A stretch of 49,882 nucleotides of DNA from contig JAKAJS010000146.1 in NCBI GenBank assembly GCA_021813685.1, positions 1 to 49,882 of the forward strand, read 5' to 3'. Position numbers and translations under genes: made by a program. Source of the stretch: Deltaproteobacteria bacterium. Lineage in GTDB: Bacteria; Desulfobacterota; Syntrophobacteria; Syntrophobacterales; Syntrophobacteraceae. This document shows positions 25,206 through 34,810 of the stretch, in pieces (within the stretch, counting starts at the first letter, position 1; each line of letters starts with the position of its first letter). The notes beneath the pieces are model-generated. The model searched no databases. It was not told the DNA's origin and saw only the letters and a list, made by a program, of their open reading frames with translations.

Positions 25206-26708
25206 ATGAATGACAATTTCGAAAACCAGGCGGGAAACGCCCGGGCAACGCGCTACGGATTTTTCTCATCCATCCGGAGGCGATTTCTTTTACTGGTCCT
25301 CGCGGTGCTTATTCCGGTTCTGCTCGTCCAGGGCGCGTATCTATACGTGCGATACAGGGATCTCATGAAAGGCGAAACCCGCCAGACCGTGCAGACCTCG
25401 CGGGCAGTGGCGGCTGCTTGCGAGGGGTTCCTGACGGGCCTTCTGCTTTCGAAGACGGCCGTGGGGACCAGCCTTACGATGCCTCCGTCTCTCGCTCCGC
25501 AGGAGGTGGAGAGGATGCTGAAAGCAAACGCGGCCGGGTTTGCTGCAGTCCGTAATTTCGCTTGGCTCGGCCCGCATGGCCGAATCGACGCCTCCTGCCG
25601 CCGATCGGCCCTCGGCTTGTGCCTGAGCGGCAGCCCCCTCGATCCCGGGAGAGATGAAGCGGTGACTATTCTGGACAGCCGGGGCGCAACAGTCTGGCGA
25701 TTTCCGGGGAGCGGGCCTCCCTGGTCCGGGCATGCCGGGTTAAAGAATCTGCCCGCCGTCCGAAAGGCCTTGGAAGGCAGGGAGAGCATCGGAGCGATTC
25801 CCTCGGACCATGGGGAAAAAGAGAGCATTGCGGCTTTTACCCCTATCCCTTCCATTGGCTGGATTGCATGTGCCAGTCGACCGGAAAATGCTGTGATGGA
25901 CTCGATCAAATCGCGGGTGCTGCGCGAGGGGCTTCCTTTTTTTCTTTTCCTGGGCACGCTCTTTTTGATCACCGGAATACTCGTAGTCGCCCTCGATGTT
26001 ACCGATCTGAGGCATGCGCAGCAGGCGTTGCAACGATCGGATACCAGGCTGCGGTTTCTCTCCGCGCAGCTTCTTTCGGCTCATGAGGAAGAAAGAAAAC
26101 GGATCGCAAGGGAGCTCCACGACTCGGTGGGGTCCTCGCTTGCCCTCATCAAGATGGGGATTGAAAGCACGCAGGCCGAACTCAAACGAAAGGGATGCTG
26201 CCCGGGGATGCTCGATTCTTCGATCCGGTGGACCCAACTTACGATCGACGAGATACGAAGACTCATGGTCGATCTGCGCCCTCCTCTTCTCGACGACATG
26301 GGAGTGCTTGCGGCCCTTCGATGGTTTTTCGCACAATATCGGGCGGTTCATCCGGCAATCCACGTCGAGGCCCGGATCGACATCGAAGAACAGGAGATCC
26401 CCGAGTCTCTCCGGATTGTGATCTTCCGGATCATCCAGGAAGCCTTCCACAATATCGCCAGGCACAGCGGCGCCGAGTACGTCGATTTTTCGCTCGCCAA
26501 ACAGAAGGATGCCATAAAGCTCCGGATAGAGGATAACGGGGTTGGATTCGACACGGAAGCCAATTGTGACCGGCACGGGCTCGGCCTGGCCGGCATGAAG
26601 GAGAGATCCGAGCTTTCCGGGGGCTCTTTCAGCGTCCGTTCGGCCCCCGACACCGGGACTCTCTTGAGCGCCGAGTGGCCGGTAAATATCCCCGAACGTT
26701 CCGGCTGA
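25206..26708 (+). CDS. Membrane sensor histidine kinase, NarL/HisKA_3 type
   Basis: About 500 residues. Membrane helix 1 lies near residues 21-43 (LLVLAVLIPVLLVQGAYLY) and helix 2 near 246-270 (FFLFLGTLFLITGILVVAL); about 200 residues between them form a Cache-like outside sensor. The cytoplasmic part has ERKRIARELHDSVGSSLALI (His acceptor), EAFHNIARHSGAEY, EDNGVGFD and GMKERSELSGG. The ligand is unknown. ATG 25206 has AGGCG upstream; TTG 25173 and ATG 25176 are in-frame alternatives. It follows the DsrC fusion by about 230 bases on the same strand. No LuxR-type regulator is next to it. Confidence 0.9.
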   Translation: MNDNFENQAGNARATRYGFFSSIRRRFLLLVLAVLIPVLLVQGAYLYVRYRDLMKGETRQTVQTSRAVAAACEGFLTGLLLSKTAVGTSLTMPPSLAPQEVERMLKANAAGFAAVRNFAWLGPHGRIDASCRRSALGLCLSGSPLDPGRDEAVTILDSRGATVWRFPGSGPPWSGHAGLKNLPAVRKALEGRESIGAIPSDHGEKESIAAFTPIPSIGWIACASRPENAVMDSIKSRVLREGLPFFLFLGTLFLITGILVVALDVTDLRHAQQALQRSDTRLRFLSAQLLSAHEEERKRIARELHDSVGSSLALIKMGIESTQAELKRKGCCPGMLDSSIRWTQLTIDEIRRLMVDLRPPLLDDMGVLAALRWFFAQYRAVHPAIHVEARIDIEEQEIPESLRIVIFRIIQEAFHNIARHSGAEYVDFSLAKQKDAIKLRIEDNGVGFDTEANCDRHGLGLAGMKERSELSGGSFSVRSAPDTGTLLSAEWPVNIPERSG

Positions 26709-27039
26709 ATCGAGCAGCCGGCCGGACACGCTTATCGTATCGGTCCGGGCGACACCTGAAACGCCCAGGCGACACTTTAGCCTCCCCCCTTGGGCACACC
26801 CTGCGGGGAAGCCGCCGCCAAAAAGGCGAAATTATTGGAATAGCATCGCTTTTTTACAGACACAATCGGGAGAATTTATTTAAGATATGCATGATTTATG
26901 CAGGAGGGAAAAGCCCCGACGGCCGCCTGCTCCAAAACGCTACACACACAAAGAGTTCGCGCTTGCCGTTCGTGAAATGTTTTCGCATAATTGACGTGCT
27001 CGCCCCCGATGGGGCGAAGCCGATTTTCGAGCGGGTTGA
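26709..27039. other. Control region before the MshEN/DUF202 operon
   Basis: 331 bases without a gene. The middle is AT-rich (around 26825-26905) and is the probable promoter region of the four-gene operon, but no clean -35/-10 pair stands out. No riboswitch was recognised. Confidence 0.4.
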
Positions 27040-28746
27040 ATGCTGATGGCGCAAAAGAGTCTCAAGGCTGTGACGGAATTGGTGGAAGGACCGACAGAGG
27101 GCTACCTGGAAGCCCTTGGGGCGCTGGTGGGCCGGGGAGCGATCCGGAGGCCCGAGTTGGAAAGGATCGTTGACGAGTCGGAGGGGTCTCTCAGGCGCAT
27201 CGAGAAGTCGCTTCGCGCCCTGGGCGTTCCCAAACATGAGATCCTGCTGAGTTTGAGCACCCACTACGGCCTTCCGTTCGCAGAATTTCGTGAGAGACTG
27301 TCGGCGCCCGAGGAGATTCTCGAGCGGCTCGATTTTTCCGAGCTCAAGCGCGACCTGTGGTTCCCGATTTCTGTCACGACAAAAGAGGCGCGGGTGGTGA
27401 CCTCGAACCCGGGCGACCCGATGCTTCTCGACAAGATCAAAGGCAAGCTGGGAAAAGAGACGATTCGCTATATCTTTGCCCTGCCCACCGACATAATCCG
27501 CTTGATCGAGCACAGCCAGGATGTCAACCCGGGGTTTCCCCCCGAAGCCGGACGGACCCCTTTGGCGCGACTCCGCACCCGGCTTGCGGGCGAACGCACG
27601 ATCATGTCCCTCTACAGAAACACCATGGCAAAGGGCAGAACCGGCCTTGCCGCTATCCGGGCCGGGGTCCAGCTCGTCGCCATCAGCCTCACTCTTCTCA
27701 GGATTTTCGGGATCGGCTGGCTCAGCATCCTCGAGGCGGTCATTCTGTTTGGCGGGATCTTCATGGTGGTGGAGGGCATCACCTGGTACATGCCCATGAG
27801 AAAACTCGAGCCCAAGGGCATTGGCTATGTGCCTGCGCGGTCGACTTTCGGGACAACCATTGCGCAGATCAACTCGACCGAAGTCGGCACAGTGCTCACG
27901 AGATCCGACCCGGTCCCGGGGGCACAGGAGCTTCGCAACCGCTGGGCGCGGCTTTCTCCGGTCATGAGACGCAGATTTTTCGCGATCGACAGGACCGACC
28001 TTGCCGAAGAGAGGACTCTTCTGGCGATGTATCGCACCAAAATGGCGCGTTCCAGAACGGGCCTCGCCTTCGCCAGCACGGGCACCTCGGTGGTGGGCTT
28101 CGGGATACTTCTGTGGAGAAACTACCCCATCGGAGCCTGGTCTGTTTTTTATGCGGGTTTGATCGTGATGGGCGCCGTGATGTTTTTGGAGGGCGCCAGG
28201 TGGTATTTTCCGGGGCGGCGCGCGGTTGTGGAAAGCATCAAGACGACCCGCCAGATCGAGGAAAGCACCTCGATCTGGGATTTCATGTTCCGGGCCTTCA
28301 GCCGCCTGGACGATCTGCCGCCCAAACTGACGCTGAAAGGTTCTTATGCCCCGGGCATCTGGGGAACCACCGGGCTTGCCCTGGAGAGAACCCTTCTTGC
28401 CGAGAGGCGAAACGTCAAGGCGAGGCTCCGGACGACGCTGGCTAGGTCCAGGACCGGTCTGAGGTTCATCCGGACGGGAATGAGCATTTTTTCCGTCGGC
28501 TTCGGTCTGCAGGCCTATTTCGGCTTCGCCAATCTCTGGTGGACTCTTTTCGATTTCGTTCTGATTATCGCCGGGCTGTTCATGACGGCCGAAGGCATCT
28601 TCTGGTACGTGAAGGCGGAGCGCAGGAAAAAGCAGCTGCCCTATTGCTGGGAAGGCCTCGAGATCCGGATACCCGACTACGGTAAACCCAACCAGTTGTG
28701 GAAAAAGGTGACGTTTAGTTATGAAGACAATGAGTGCGGCGGCTGA
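27040..28746 (+). CDS. MshEN-like protein with three DUF202 membrane domains
   Basis: A 568-residue membrane protein of an unusual build. Residues about 10-165 resemble the GspE/PilB N-terminal (MshEN) fold (LGALVGRGAIRRPELERIVD, STHYGLPFAEF, LPTDIIRLIE). Three DUF202 units follow, each an arginine-rich amphipathic helix then a membrane hairpin: LAGERTIMSLYRNTMAKGRT (near 187), LAEERTLLAMYRTKMARSRT (near 323) and LALERTLLAERRN (near 446), each running into RTGL and about 60 hydrophobic residues. DUF202 proteins are normally single units of about 100 residues. No ATPase follows the MshEN part, and the canonical c-di-GMP RLG...Q motif is not evident. Start at 27040 or ATG 27046; weak ribosome site. 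It overlaps the next gene by 26 bases. Confidence 0.88.
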   Translation: MLMAQKSLKAVTELVEGPTEGYLEALGALVGRGAIRRPELERIVDESEGSLRRIEKSLRALGVPKHEILLSLSTHYGLPFAEFRERLSAPEEILERLDFSELKRDLWFPISVTTKEARVVTSNPGDPMLLDKIKGKLGKETIRYIFALPTDIIRLIEHSQDVNPGFPPEAGRTPLARLRTRLAGERTIMSLYRNTMAKGRTGLAAIRAGVQLVAISLTLLRIFGIGWLSILEAVILFGGIFMVVEGITWYMPMRKLEPKGIGYVPARSTFGTTIAQINSTEVGTVLTRSDPVPGAQELRNRWARLSPVMRRRFFAIDRTDLAEERTLLAMYRTKMARSRTGLAFASTGTSVVGFGILLWRNYPIGAWSVFYAGLIVMGAVMFLEGARWYFPGRRAVVESIKTTRQIEESTSIWDFMFRAFSRLDDLPPKLTLKGSYAPGIWGTTGLALERTLLAERRNVKARLRTTLARSRTGLRFIRTGMSIFSVGFGLQAYFGFANLWWTLFDFVLIIAGLFMTAEGIFWYVKAERRKKQLPYCWEGLEIRIPDYGKPNQLWKKVTFSYEDNECGG

Positions 28747-29938
28747 TTCGACGGCAAGCTTCAAACCGCTGGTGGACTGGGGGCTCATGAGCGCAGACGA
28801 ACTGCGCTTGGCGGTCGAGTCGGCCCGTGTCCGAGACATCGAAGTAGAAGAAGTGCTGCGCTACGAGCGGGGAATCCAGCGCCGCAAGCTCCTCGACGCG
28901 CTCGCCCTTTCTTTCGGATGCGACTGGGTCGAGTACGACGAAAGAATACCGGTACCCGCCGAACTCCTGGAGGACCTGGATCCCGAAAGACTCGATTTGA
29001 AGCTCTGGTTTCCTGTCGCGCTGGACGGGGAAACGGTGATAATCGCAGCCAGGTATCCCACCGATCCCTTCGTGATCGAGGATGTCAGGGAATGCATGGG
29101 GGCGGACAGAAACTATGAGTTTTTCGTGGCTCTTGCCGAGGATATTACCTTTTTTATAGAGGATTTTCTCAACTCCGACCCGGAGCATCTTTCCGGAAAC
29201 GAAAGAACCTCTCTGGCGATGTGGCGCAATACGATGGCTCTGTGGAGGACCAAACTTGCCACCTACCGCACCGATTTCGCCACCGTCAGGACCTTCATGA
29301 GTTTCCTGGGAACGGGGTTGACTTTCATACTGGTTGGAAGAACGCTTCTCAGAAACGGCAAGGCCGTTCACCTCGTACCGTTTCACTGGGCGATGGTCAT
29401 TTTCGGTTTGCTTTTGATACTTCTGGGCATGATCAGCTACTACAGAATCAAAAGATCCTATTTCCGCCCGCCCAGGCACCAGACGCTCATAGAAGTTACG
29501 GCGGCAAGCGTGCAGTTTCTCGAAGACTACCAGTTCGTAGACCCGGGGGAAGTGGAAAAAAAAGAGGGCAAGACCATGCTGGCCCGCCTTTTCGATCTGG
29601 TCAATCGCACGGTGGCCGATGTGGGCGCCTCGCGCGACAACAAAGCCCGTTCTCTTCTGGCTCACCAGAGAAGCATTTTTGCGGCCCGACGCACCGTAGC
29701 CGCCTGTTACCGCACCATCTATGCGCGGGCAAGAACCGGGCTTTCCTTCATCAGCATCGGCGTCTCCTTCGTATCCGTGGGGTTGGGCTTTATCGAGTAT
29801 TTTCACCCGAGCCTTCTCAATGTGCTCGATGCCTTCATGATCGTTTTGGGGCTTCTCATGATCGCAGACGGCATCATGTGGTCCTGGCCGTGCCGCAAAG
29901 AAAACTACGAGGCGTTAAAAAGCGGGGAGGCGTTCTAA
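28721..29938 (+). CDS. MshEN-like protein with two DUF202 membrane domains
   Basis: A 405-residue paralogue of the preceding gene product. MshEN-like part about residues 12-145 (LVDWGLMSADELRLAVESAR, LALSFGCDWVEYDERIPVPA, PTDPFVIEDV). Two DUF202 units: GNERTSLAMWRNTMALWRTK (near 159) and RTVAACYRTIYARARTGLS (near 327), each followed by a membrane hairpin. Its MshEN part and the order MshEN then DUF202 match its neighbour, so the pair arose by duplication with loss or gain of one unit. It overlaps the first gene by 26 bases and ends 2 bases before the kinase start, so all are translated from one message. A membrane complex with the neighbour is inferred. Function unknown. Confidence 0.88.
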   Translation: MKTMSAAADSTASFKPLVDWGLMSADELRLAVESARVRDIEVEEVLRYERGIQRRKLLDALALSFGCDWVEYDERIPVPAELLEDLDPERLDLKLWFPVALDGETVIIAARYPTDPFVIEDVRECMGADRNYEFFVALAEDITFFIEDFLNSDPEHLSGNERTSLAMWRNTMALWRTKLATYRTDFATVRTFMSFLGTGLTFILVGRTLLRNGKAVHLVPFHWAMVIFGLLLILLGMISYYRIKRSYFRPPRHQTLIEVTAASVQFLEDYQFVDPGEVEKKEGKTMLARLFDLVNRTVADVGASRDNKARSLLAHQRSIFAARRTVAACYRTIYARARTGLSFISIGVSFVSVGLGFIEYFHPSLLNVLDAFMIVLGLLMIADGIMWSWPCRKENYEALKSGEAF

Positions 29939-29940
29939 CC

Positions 29941-31371
29941 TTGAGGCAGGTGAAGATATTCCATAAGATCATCGCGGCGAATCTCGCCAATATTTTGCTG
30001 ATCCTCGTCACCGGCTTTCTTGCCTACCACAGTCTGGACCAGGTGTTGACAAAGCTCCGGTTCATGGAGATAGCCGATGGGTTGAGCGCGTCTTTTCTCG
30101 AAATGAGGCTGGCGGAAAAAAACTTTTTCCTGTACGGAGAAAAATCGGCCCTTCCGGAAATCCAGGCGAAAATCGACGAGACACTCGCAACAGTCAAGCG
30201 CGAAAGGCCCGACATCGTAAGCGCGATCGGCGAGGCCAAAACGGCGGGGCTCGAGTCCAATCTCCAAAATTACGGCCATACGCTCCAACAGGCCGGCACG
30301 GGGGGCGCTCCGTCGCAGGCGAAGGTCCGGGCCGCCGGCCACAAGCTCATGGGATTCATGACCTATATCACCGCCTCCGAACGTACGGAGGTAAACAGAA
30401 TCATCGCGGGTTCCGAAAGAGGGCTGTTTTTGTCGTTTGCGCTCATCCTGTTTACCGCCGTCGGCGTTACGCTGCTTCTGTCGGTACGGGTTCTGGGGTC
30501 GCTCAAGCGCATCGAGAAGGCCGCGCACCTGATTTCGGGGGGCGAATTCGAAAAAATCGAACCGGAAAAGTCCCGTGACGAATGTGGAATGGCCGTTTCG
30601 GCGTTGCTCACCATGGCCGGGGAGTTGCGAAACCGGGAGGAACAGATGATCGAGGCAAGAAAGCTTGCCTCCATCGGCATCCTCATCGCGGGCGTCTCCC
30701 ACGAAATCGGCAATCCTTTGAACAACATCTCCATGCTTGCACAAAACTTTGTCGAACTCTATGATAGAATGAACAGGGACGAACACATCGAGTATGTGAA
30801 AAGGATCGAGGATGAAACCGGGCGTATTCAGAGAATCGTAAAGGATCTGCTCGATTTTGCCAGGCCAAGGAAGCCCGACTTCCATGAGACCGATATCAAC
30901 AGTGTGATCACGAAGAGCATGCGGCTCGTACAGAACATGATCTCGGTCTGTAACCTCGACGCGCAGCTGGATCTGGAAGAGCGATTGCCAACGGTCTATA
31001 TAGACGAGGACCAAATTCAGGGAGTGCTCGTCAACCTGCTCACAAACTCCATTCACGCCTGTTCGCCGGGCGACAGGCTGCGCCTGGCGACCCGTTTCAA
31101 CCCCGGGTCGGCCCGCGTGGAAGTCGAGGTGGAAGATACGGGCGGGGGAATCTCCCCGGAGATTTTGCCCCATATCTTCGATCCTTTCTTCACCACCAAA
31201 GGAGCGAGCGGAACGGGGCTGGGCCTGTTTGTAAGCTATGGAATCATCAAGAACCACAAGGGCGAGATGCGGGTAAAGAGCGAAGCGGGGGCCGGCACCT
31301 GCTTCACCATAGAGTTTCCGGTGCACGGCACTACGGAAAGGAGCGAATCATGCCTGATTTCAGGGTCATAG
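29941..31371 (+). CDS. Membrane sensor histidine kinase with HAMP (NtrB/ZraS-like core)
   Basis: About 476 residues. Membrane helix 1 near residues 12-32 (ANLANILLILVTGFLAYHS), a helical outside domain like four-helix-bundle chemoreceptor sensors, helix 2 near 157-180 (LFLSFALILFTAVGVTLLLS), HAMP (RVLGSLKRIEKAAHLISGGEF), then the H box IAGVSHEIGNPLNNISMLA and the ATPase with VLVNLLTNSIHAC, DTGGGIS and GTGLGLFVSYGI. The start is probably TTG 29941: the upstream gene stops at 29938 and GGGGAGG lies 10 bases before. The open frame extends further upstream only as a shadow of the DUF202 gene. It overlaps the receiver gene by 22 bases. It is the signalling part of the operon. Confidence 0.88.
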   Translation: MRQVKIFHKIIAANLANILLILVTGFLAYHSLDQVLTKLRFMEIADGLSASFLEMRLAEKNFFLYGEKSALPEIQAKIDETLATVKRERPDIVSAIGEAKTAGLESNLQNYGHTLQQAGTGGAPSQAKVRAAGHKLMGFMTYITASERTEVNRIIAGSERGLFLSFALILFTAVGVTLLLSVRVLGSLKRIEKAAHLISGGEFEKIEPEKSRDECGMAVSALLTMAGELRNREEQMIEARKLASIGILIAGVSHEIGNPLNNISMLAQNFVELYDRMNRDEHIEYVKRIEDETGRIQRIVKDLLDFARPRKPDFHETDINSVITKSMRLVQNMISVCNLDAQLDLEERLPTVYIDEDQIQGVLVNLLTNSIHACSPGDRLRLATRFNPGSARVEVEVEDTGGGISPEILPHIFDPFFTTKGASGTGLGLFVSYGIIKNHKGEMRVKSEAGAGTCFTIEFPVHGTTERSESCLISGS

Positions 31372-31727
31372 TGATAGACGACGAAAAAATTGTAGGGCAA
31401 ATGATAAAGGTCGCCATGGAGCCCGAGGGCTATACGGTGGAGACCTTTCTCAATGCCGAACCGGCCTTTGCGAGGCTCCGAGAGGAGAAGTTCGACGTCG
31501 TCATTACCGACCTGAAGATGAAGGGCACCGACGGCATGGATGTGCTGCGCACGATCAAAACGGCCTACCCGGACATCAAGGTCATCATGATCACGGCCTT
31601 TGCGAGTCTGGATTCGGCGGTGGAAGCCATGAAAAGCAAGGTGGACGGCTTTTTCGCCAAACCGGTCAAAATAAAGGAATTGAAGGAATGCGTCCGGAAA
31701 CTTTTGACCCCGGCAGAACCGGGGTAG
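31350..31727 (+). CDS. Single-domain response regulator
   Basis: A 125-residue receiver-only protein. Acidic pocket VIDDEK, phospho-Asp in VVITDLKMKGTDGMDVLRTI, Thr in MITAFAS, Lys in FFAKPVK. The sequence is closest to the receivers of NtrC-type regulators but the AAA and DNA-binding parts are absent. Its start overlaps the kinase end by 22 bases, so kinase and receiver are made together and are the likely cognate pair. With no output domain it must act by binding a protein, plausibly the MshEN/DUF202 complex. A CCCCGG-CAGAA-CCGGGG hairpin (31708-31724) covers its last codons. Confidence 0.93.
   Translation: MPDFRVIVIDDEKIVGQMIKVAMEPEGYTVETFLNAEPAFARLREEKFDVVITDLKMKGTDGMDVLRTIKTAYPDIKVIMITAFASLDSAVEAMKSKVDGFFAKPVKIKELKECVRKLLTPAEPG
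31708..31724 (+). terminator. Small hairpin at the operon end
   Basis: CCCCGG-CAGAA-CCGGGG, a perfect 6-bp stem overlapping the last codons of the receiver gene. It has no T-run, so it may be an attenuator or mRNA 3' end rather than a classical terminator. Confidence 0.4.
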
Positions 31728-31733
31728 AGGTTG

Positions 31734-31869
31734 ACAGGATTGACGAATCCTGAAAAGGGGATATCGAGCGGTGCCCCCCCGGGTGTGGCTGCAGTGTCCC
31801 CTGCCTGAAAAAATCCTGCAATCCTGACAAAAGAAAAAACTTTGGACAGGATTACAGGATGTACAGGAT
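31734..31869. repeat. ACAGGAT short repeat cluster
   Basis: ACAGGAT occurs at 31734, 31846, 31854 and 31863, and its complement ATCCTG lies between them. The last three are spaced 8-9 bases apart. Such words recur between genes in many proteobacteria; no gene is seen in 31728-31901. Confidence 0.55.
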
Positions 31870-31901
31870 CGAGAGCCTTTCAACAGGTTTGCTACCGATA
31901 C

Positions 31902-33671
31902 CTAATATCTTTCAAACTCTTCGTAAGTCCCCTCTCCTTCCAAATGGAGATCAACGCCTTTGCCCCTGCGGCGCTCCTCACCACTTGCCAAAGAGCCATC
32001 GCCCGTCGTTTTGGCACCCTCGAGCTTTCTATGGATTGCCCCCGAGGACACATGGGCTATAGACGTCCCTTGCGACGCTTTTTTCCCTGCGCGGCCGCTT
32101 CCGGTGCGCCGGCTACTCTGGTAATCGGCGCCTGACGCCATCTGTGAAGCGCTGCCGTTTCCGACTTTGAAGAACGCGATAGAGCTTTGCAACTGAACTG
32201 CCTGAGTTTGGAGTTCCTCGGATGCTGCGGCCATCTCCTCGGAGGCGGAAGCGTTTTGCTGAATGACCAGATCGAGTTGCTGGAGCGCCCTGTTGATTTG
32301 TTCTCCACCGGTTCTTTGCTCGTTGCATGCGGAACTGATCTCCTGCACCAGGTCGGCCGTTTTCTGGATATCCGGGACGAGGCTGTGGAGCATCGCTCCC
32401 GCCTCTTCGGCAATCTCGACGCTCGAGATGGAGAGTTCGCTGATTTCGGCTGCCGCCGTCTGACTCCGCTCGGCGAGCTTTCTCACCTCCGAGGCCACCA
32501 CCGCAAATCCCTTGCCGTGCTCTCCGGCGCGGGCGGCCTCAATCGCGGCGTTTAGCGCCAACAGGTTGGTCTGCCGCGCAATTTCCTCTATGATCGAAAT
32601 CTTGCTCGCTATTTCCTTCATCGCCGTCACGGTCTGGGCCACGGACTTTCCGCCTTCTCTGGCGTCTCCTGCGGATTTTACGGCGATTCTTTCGGTCTGC
32701 ATGGCGTTATCGGCGTTTTGACTGATATTGGAACCCATCTGCTCCATAGAGGAGGATACTTCTTCAGCCGAAGCGGCCTGTTCGGTAGCGCCCTGCGACA
32801 TCTGCTCGGCCGTAGCGCTCAATTCTTCGCTTCCCGCCGCCACGTTTTCAGCCGCGGCCCGCACATCGCTCACGACCTGACGAAGACTTTCGATCATCCG
32901 CTTCATCGCTGCGAGCAATTCTCCCGTCTCATCGCTGGTCCGAACCTCGATATCCATGTCCAGATGCCCCTCGGCGAGTTCATTCGAGGTCTTGACACAC
33001 TCTATGATCGGTTTGCTGATCGTGCCGGAGATGAAGAAGCCGAGCCCTATGCCCAGCAGTACGGATAGAGCGACGACCACGAGCATAAGGGTGCGTGTCC
33101 TGGCATACAACTCACCGCTGGCAAGATAGGTATCCTTCCCTTCGGCGTCTTTCGCCTTGGAAAGAGTTTCGAGAAGATCGTCGATTACTTTGGCCTTTTC
33201 GCTTCCTTTGGAAAATGCCAGAGTCACTGCCACCTGTTGTTGAGTCGGATCGTTTTTGGAGGCGAGATCGATGACCTGCTTGCCGATCGCACGATAGTCG
33301 TCCCAGGATGTATAAATTTTGGCCAGCAGTTCTTTGCCCTTTTGGCTGGAGATAAGAGGTCTTGCCTTCTCCAGATTGGCCTTCATCGATTTTTCGCTCT
33401 CTACCATTCGCGTTGTAAACTCATCGCGCAAAGTCGCGGAGGGCGCCAGGAGAAAACCTCGCTCCGCACGGCCGAATAAGACCATATCGATATTGGCCTG
33501 CTTTACGTACGAAATTCCCAGCGTCTCCTTTTGATAGAGGTTCCCCAGCATAGTATTGATTCTGTCGATGTTCATTATCCCCAGATAGCCAACCAGGGCG
33601 GTAATCGTAGAGAGCACGAGAAAGGAAACGATCAGTTTTTTGCCGATTTTCAAATTGAAAAACCATTTCAT
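31902..33671 (-). CDS. Methyl-accepting chemotaxis protein (4HB sensor, HAMP)
   Basis: A 589-residue transmembrane chemoreceptor of classical order. Membrane helix 1 about residues 10-32, a four-helix-bundle ligand domain to about 185, membrane helix 2 about 190-213 ([20 protein letters not shown]), HAMP, then the methylated helices and the tip [19 protein letters not shown]. The C-terminus is an extended charged tail ending [11 protein letters not shown]-like, with no clear NWETF pentapeptide for CheR tethering. The ligand is unknown. AAGGAGAAAATCG precedes the ATG. It is convergent with the MshEN/DUF202 operon. Confidence 0.93.
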   Translation of the reverse strand: MKWFFNLKIGKKLIVSFLVLSTITALVGYLGIMNIDRINTMLGNLYQKETLGISYVKQANIDMVLFGRAERGFLLAPSATLRDEFTTRMVESEKSMKANLEKARPLISSQKGKELLAKIYTSWDDYRAIGKQVIDLASKNDPTQQQVAVTLAFSKGSEKAKVIDDLLETLSKAKDAEGKDTYLASGELYARTRTLMLVVVALSVLLGIGLGFFISGTISKPIIECVKTSNELAEGHLDMDIEVRTSDETGELLAAMKRMIESLRQVVSDVRAAAENVAAGSEELSATAEQMSQGATEQAASAEEVSSSMEQMGSNISQNADNAMQTERIAVKSAGDAREGGKSVAQTVTAMKEIASKISIIEEIARQTNLLALNAAIEAARAGEHGKGFAVVASEVRKLAERSQTAAAEISELSISSVEIAEEAGAMLHSLVPDIQKTADLVQEISSACNEQRTGGEQINRALQQLDLVIQQNASASEEMAAASEELQTQAVQLQSSIAFFKVGNGSASQMASGADYQSSRRTGSGRAGKKASQGTSIAHVSSGAIHRKLEGAKTTGDGSLASGEERRRGKGVDLHLEGEGTYEEFERY

Positions 33672-33967
33672 CGATTTTCTCCTTCAGCATAACGTGGTTT
33701 GAAATGTTTACGTCAAAAGAGCCAAACGGGCATCGGGCAGGAGAAGGAAACGGGTTCCAACATCGGAAAAGTCGGGATGCTTGTGAAAAGTATCGGCATG
33801 CCGGGGATTTGCGCGATACTGAAAAATATCGCGGTTAGTACTGATGCGCCCTCAGCAGTGAAGTGGCTAGCATCGTGTGGGAAAAGGGTTTACCAATGAG
33901 TTTCGGACGCGGAGAGATCCGTTGGAGGATCTTGGAGGTGGGATACATGCTTTTCGGAATCGATTCG

Positions 33968-34012
33968 ACGTCGACGGCGCCCCCCGGATCTGTGGAGGAT
34001 CGCCGTCGACGT
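33968..34012. other. 12-bp perfect inverted repeat with 21-base loop
   Basis: ACGTCGACGGCG (33968-33979) and CGCCGTCGACGT (34001-34012) lie in the 371-base gap 33672-34042, about 30 bases after the lepB stop (minus strand). It may be the lepB terminator or a relic of a small element; GGAGGATC also repeats nearby. No gene was found in this gap. Confidence 0.5.
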
Positions 34013-34042
34013 ATACATCAAAAAATGCGAAGAGTCAGGCCC

Positions 34043-34660
34043 CTAGCGAATCCATTTGCCAATCCGCGACCACCTCACCTTGTCTGCCCAGCTGCTCGCA
34101 TCGCCGTTCCAGGAAAAATAGATGACGAAAGCCTTTCCCAGCACGTTTTTTAGTGGCAGCGTCCCCCAGAACCGGCTGTCTTCGCTGTTGTTGCGGTTAT
34201 CTCCCATAACGAACAGGGCATTTTTGGGAACCACGATCGGTCCGAAGTTTTCAACGGCCTCGATAAATCCGGGCGGCTCCTTATTGCTAAAGTAGCCCCA
34301 CGGGTCCTGTATCTGTTTATTGTTTATGAGTATTTTTCCGTTTTTCACCTGAACTACATCCCCCGGCAGTCCGATGACCCTCTTTATAAAGTCTTCCGAG
34401 GTGTTTTTCGGGTAAATGAAGACAATTACGTCTCCCCGCTTGGGGACCTTGTGAAAAAAGAGCCTCGTCCCCACGAAGGGAATCCGCACCCCGTAGATGA
34501 ATTTATTGACCAGAATGTAGTCTCCGGGCAAAAGAGTCGGCTTCATCGACCCGGAAGGAATGAAAAAGGACTGGACGATGAAGGTCCGGATGAAAAGAGC
34601 GAGTATTACCGCTATGACGATAGCTTCGAGATTCTTTATTGCCTCCTGCTTATTGAACAT
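34043..34660 (-). CDS. lepB: Signal peptidase I
   Basis: Cuts signal peptides from exported proteins at the outer face of the membrane by a Ser/Lys mechanism. The 205-residue protein has one membrane helix (EAIVIAVILALFIRTFIVQS), then box B with the nucleophile Ser38 (SGSMKPTLLPGD), box D with Lys93 (FIKRVIGLPGD), and box E (VMGDNRNNSEDSR). The length is that of the short signal peptidase I form. ATG 34660 has AAGGAAGG upstream; the frame stays open for 150 more codons, but that part is not LepB-like. It stands alone, divergent from the htrA-like gene. Confidence 0.95.
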   Translation of the reverse strand: MFNKQEAIKNLEAIVIAVILALFIRTFIVQSFFIPSGSMKPTLLPGDYILVNKFIYGVRIPFVGTRLFFHKVPKRGDVIVFIYPKNTSEDFIKRVIGLPGDVVQVKNGKILINNKQIQDPWGYFSNKEPPGFIEAVENFGPIVVPKNALFVMGDNRNNSEDSRFWGTLPLKNVLGKAFVIYFSWNGDASSWADKVRWSRIGKWIR

Positions 34661-34810
34661 CTGCCCTTCCTTTTTTCGATCAACGAATATGCCGACTCCC
34701 CGAGTTCCCGGCCGCCGCAGCACCGGTAAACCGACAAAAAGAGTGACGCTTGCCCAAACTTGATGTGTGATAATAAAGGAAATGACGGTAAACGCAACCC
34801 CAATGACGCG

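Noticed and set aside
29221-29940. Extended N-terminus of the kinase at 29941
   Set aside because: That reading is a frame shadow of the second DUF202 gene; TTG 29941 has a good ribosome site.
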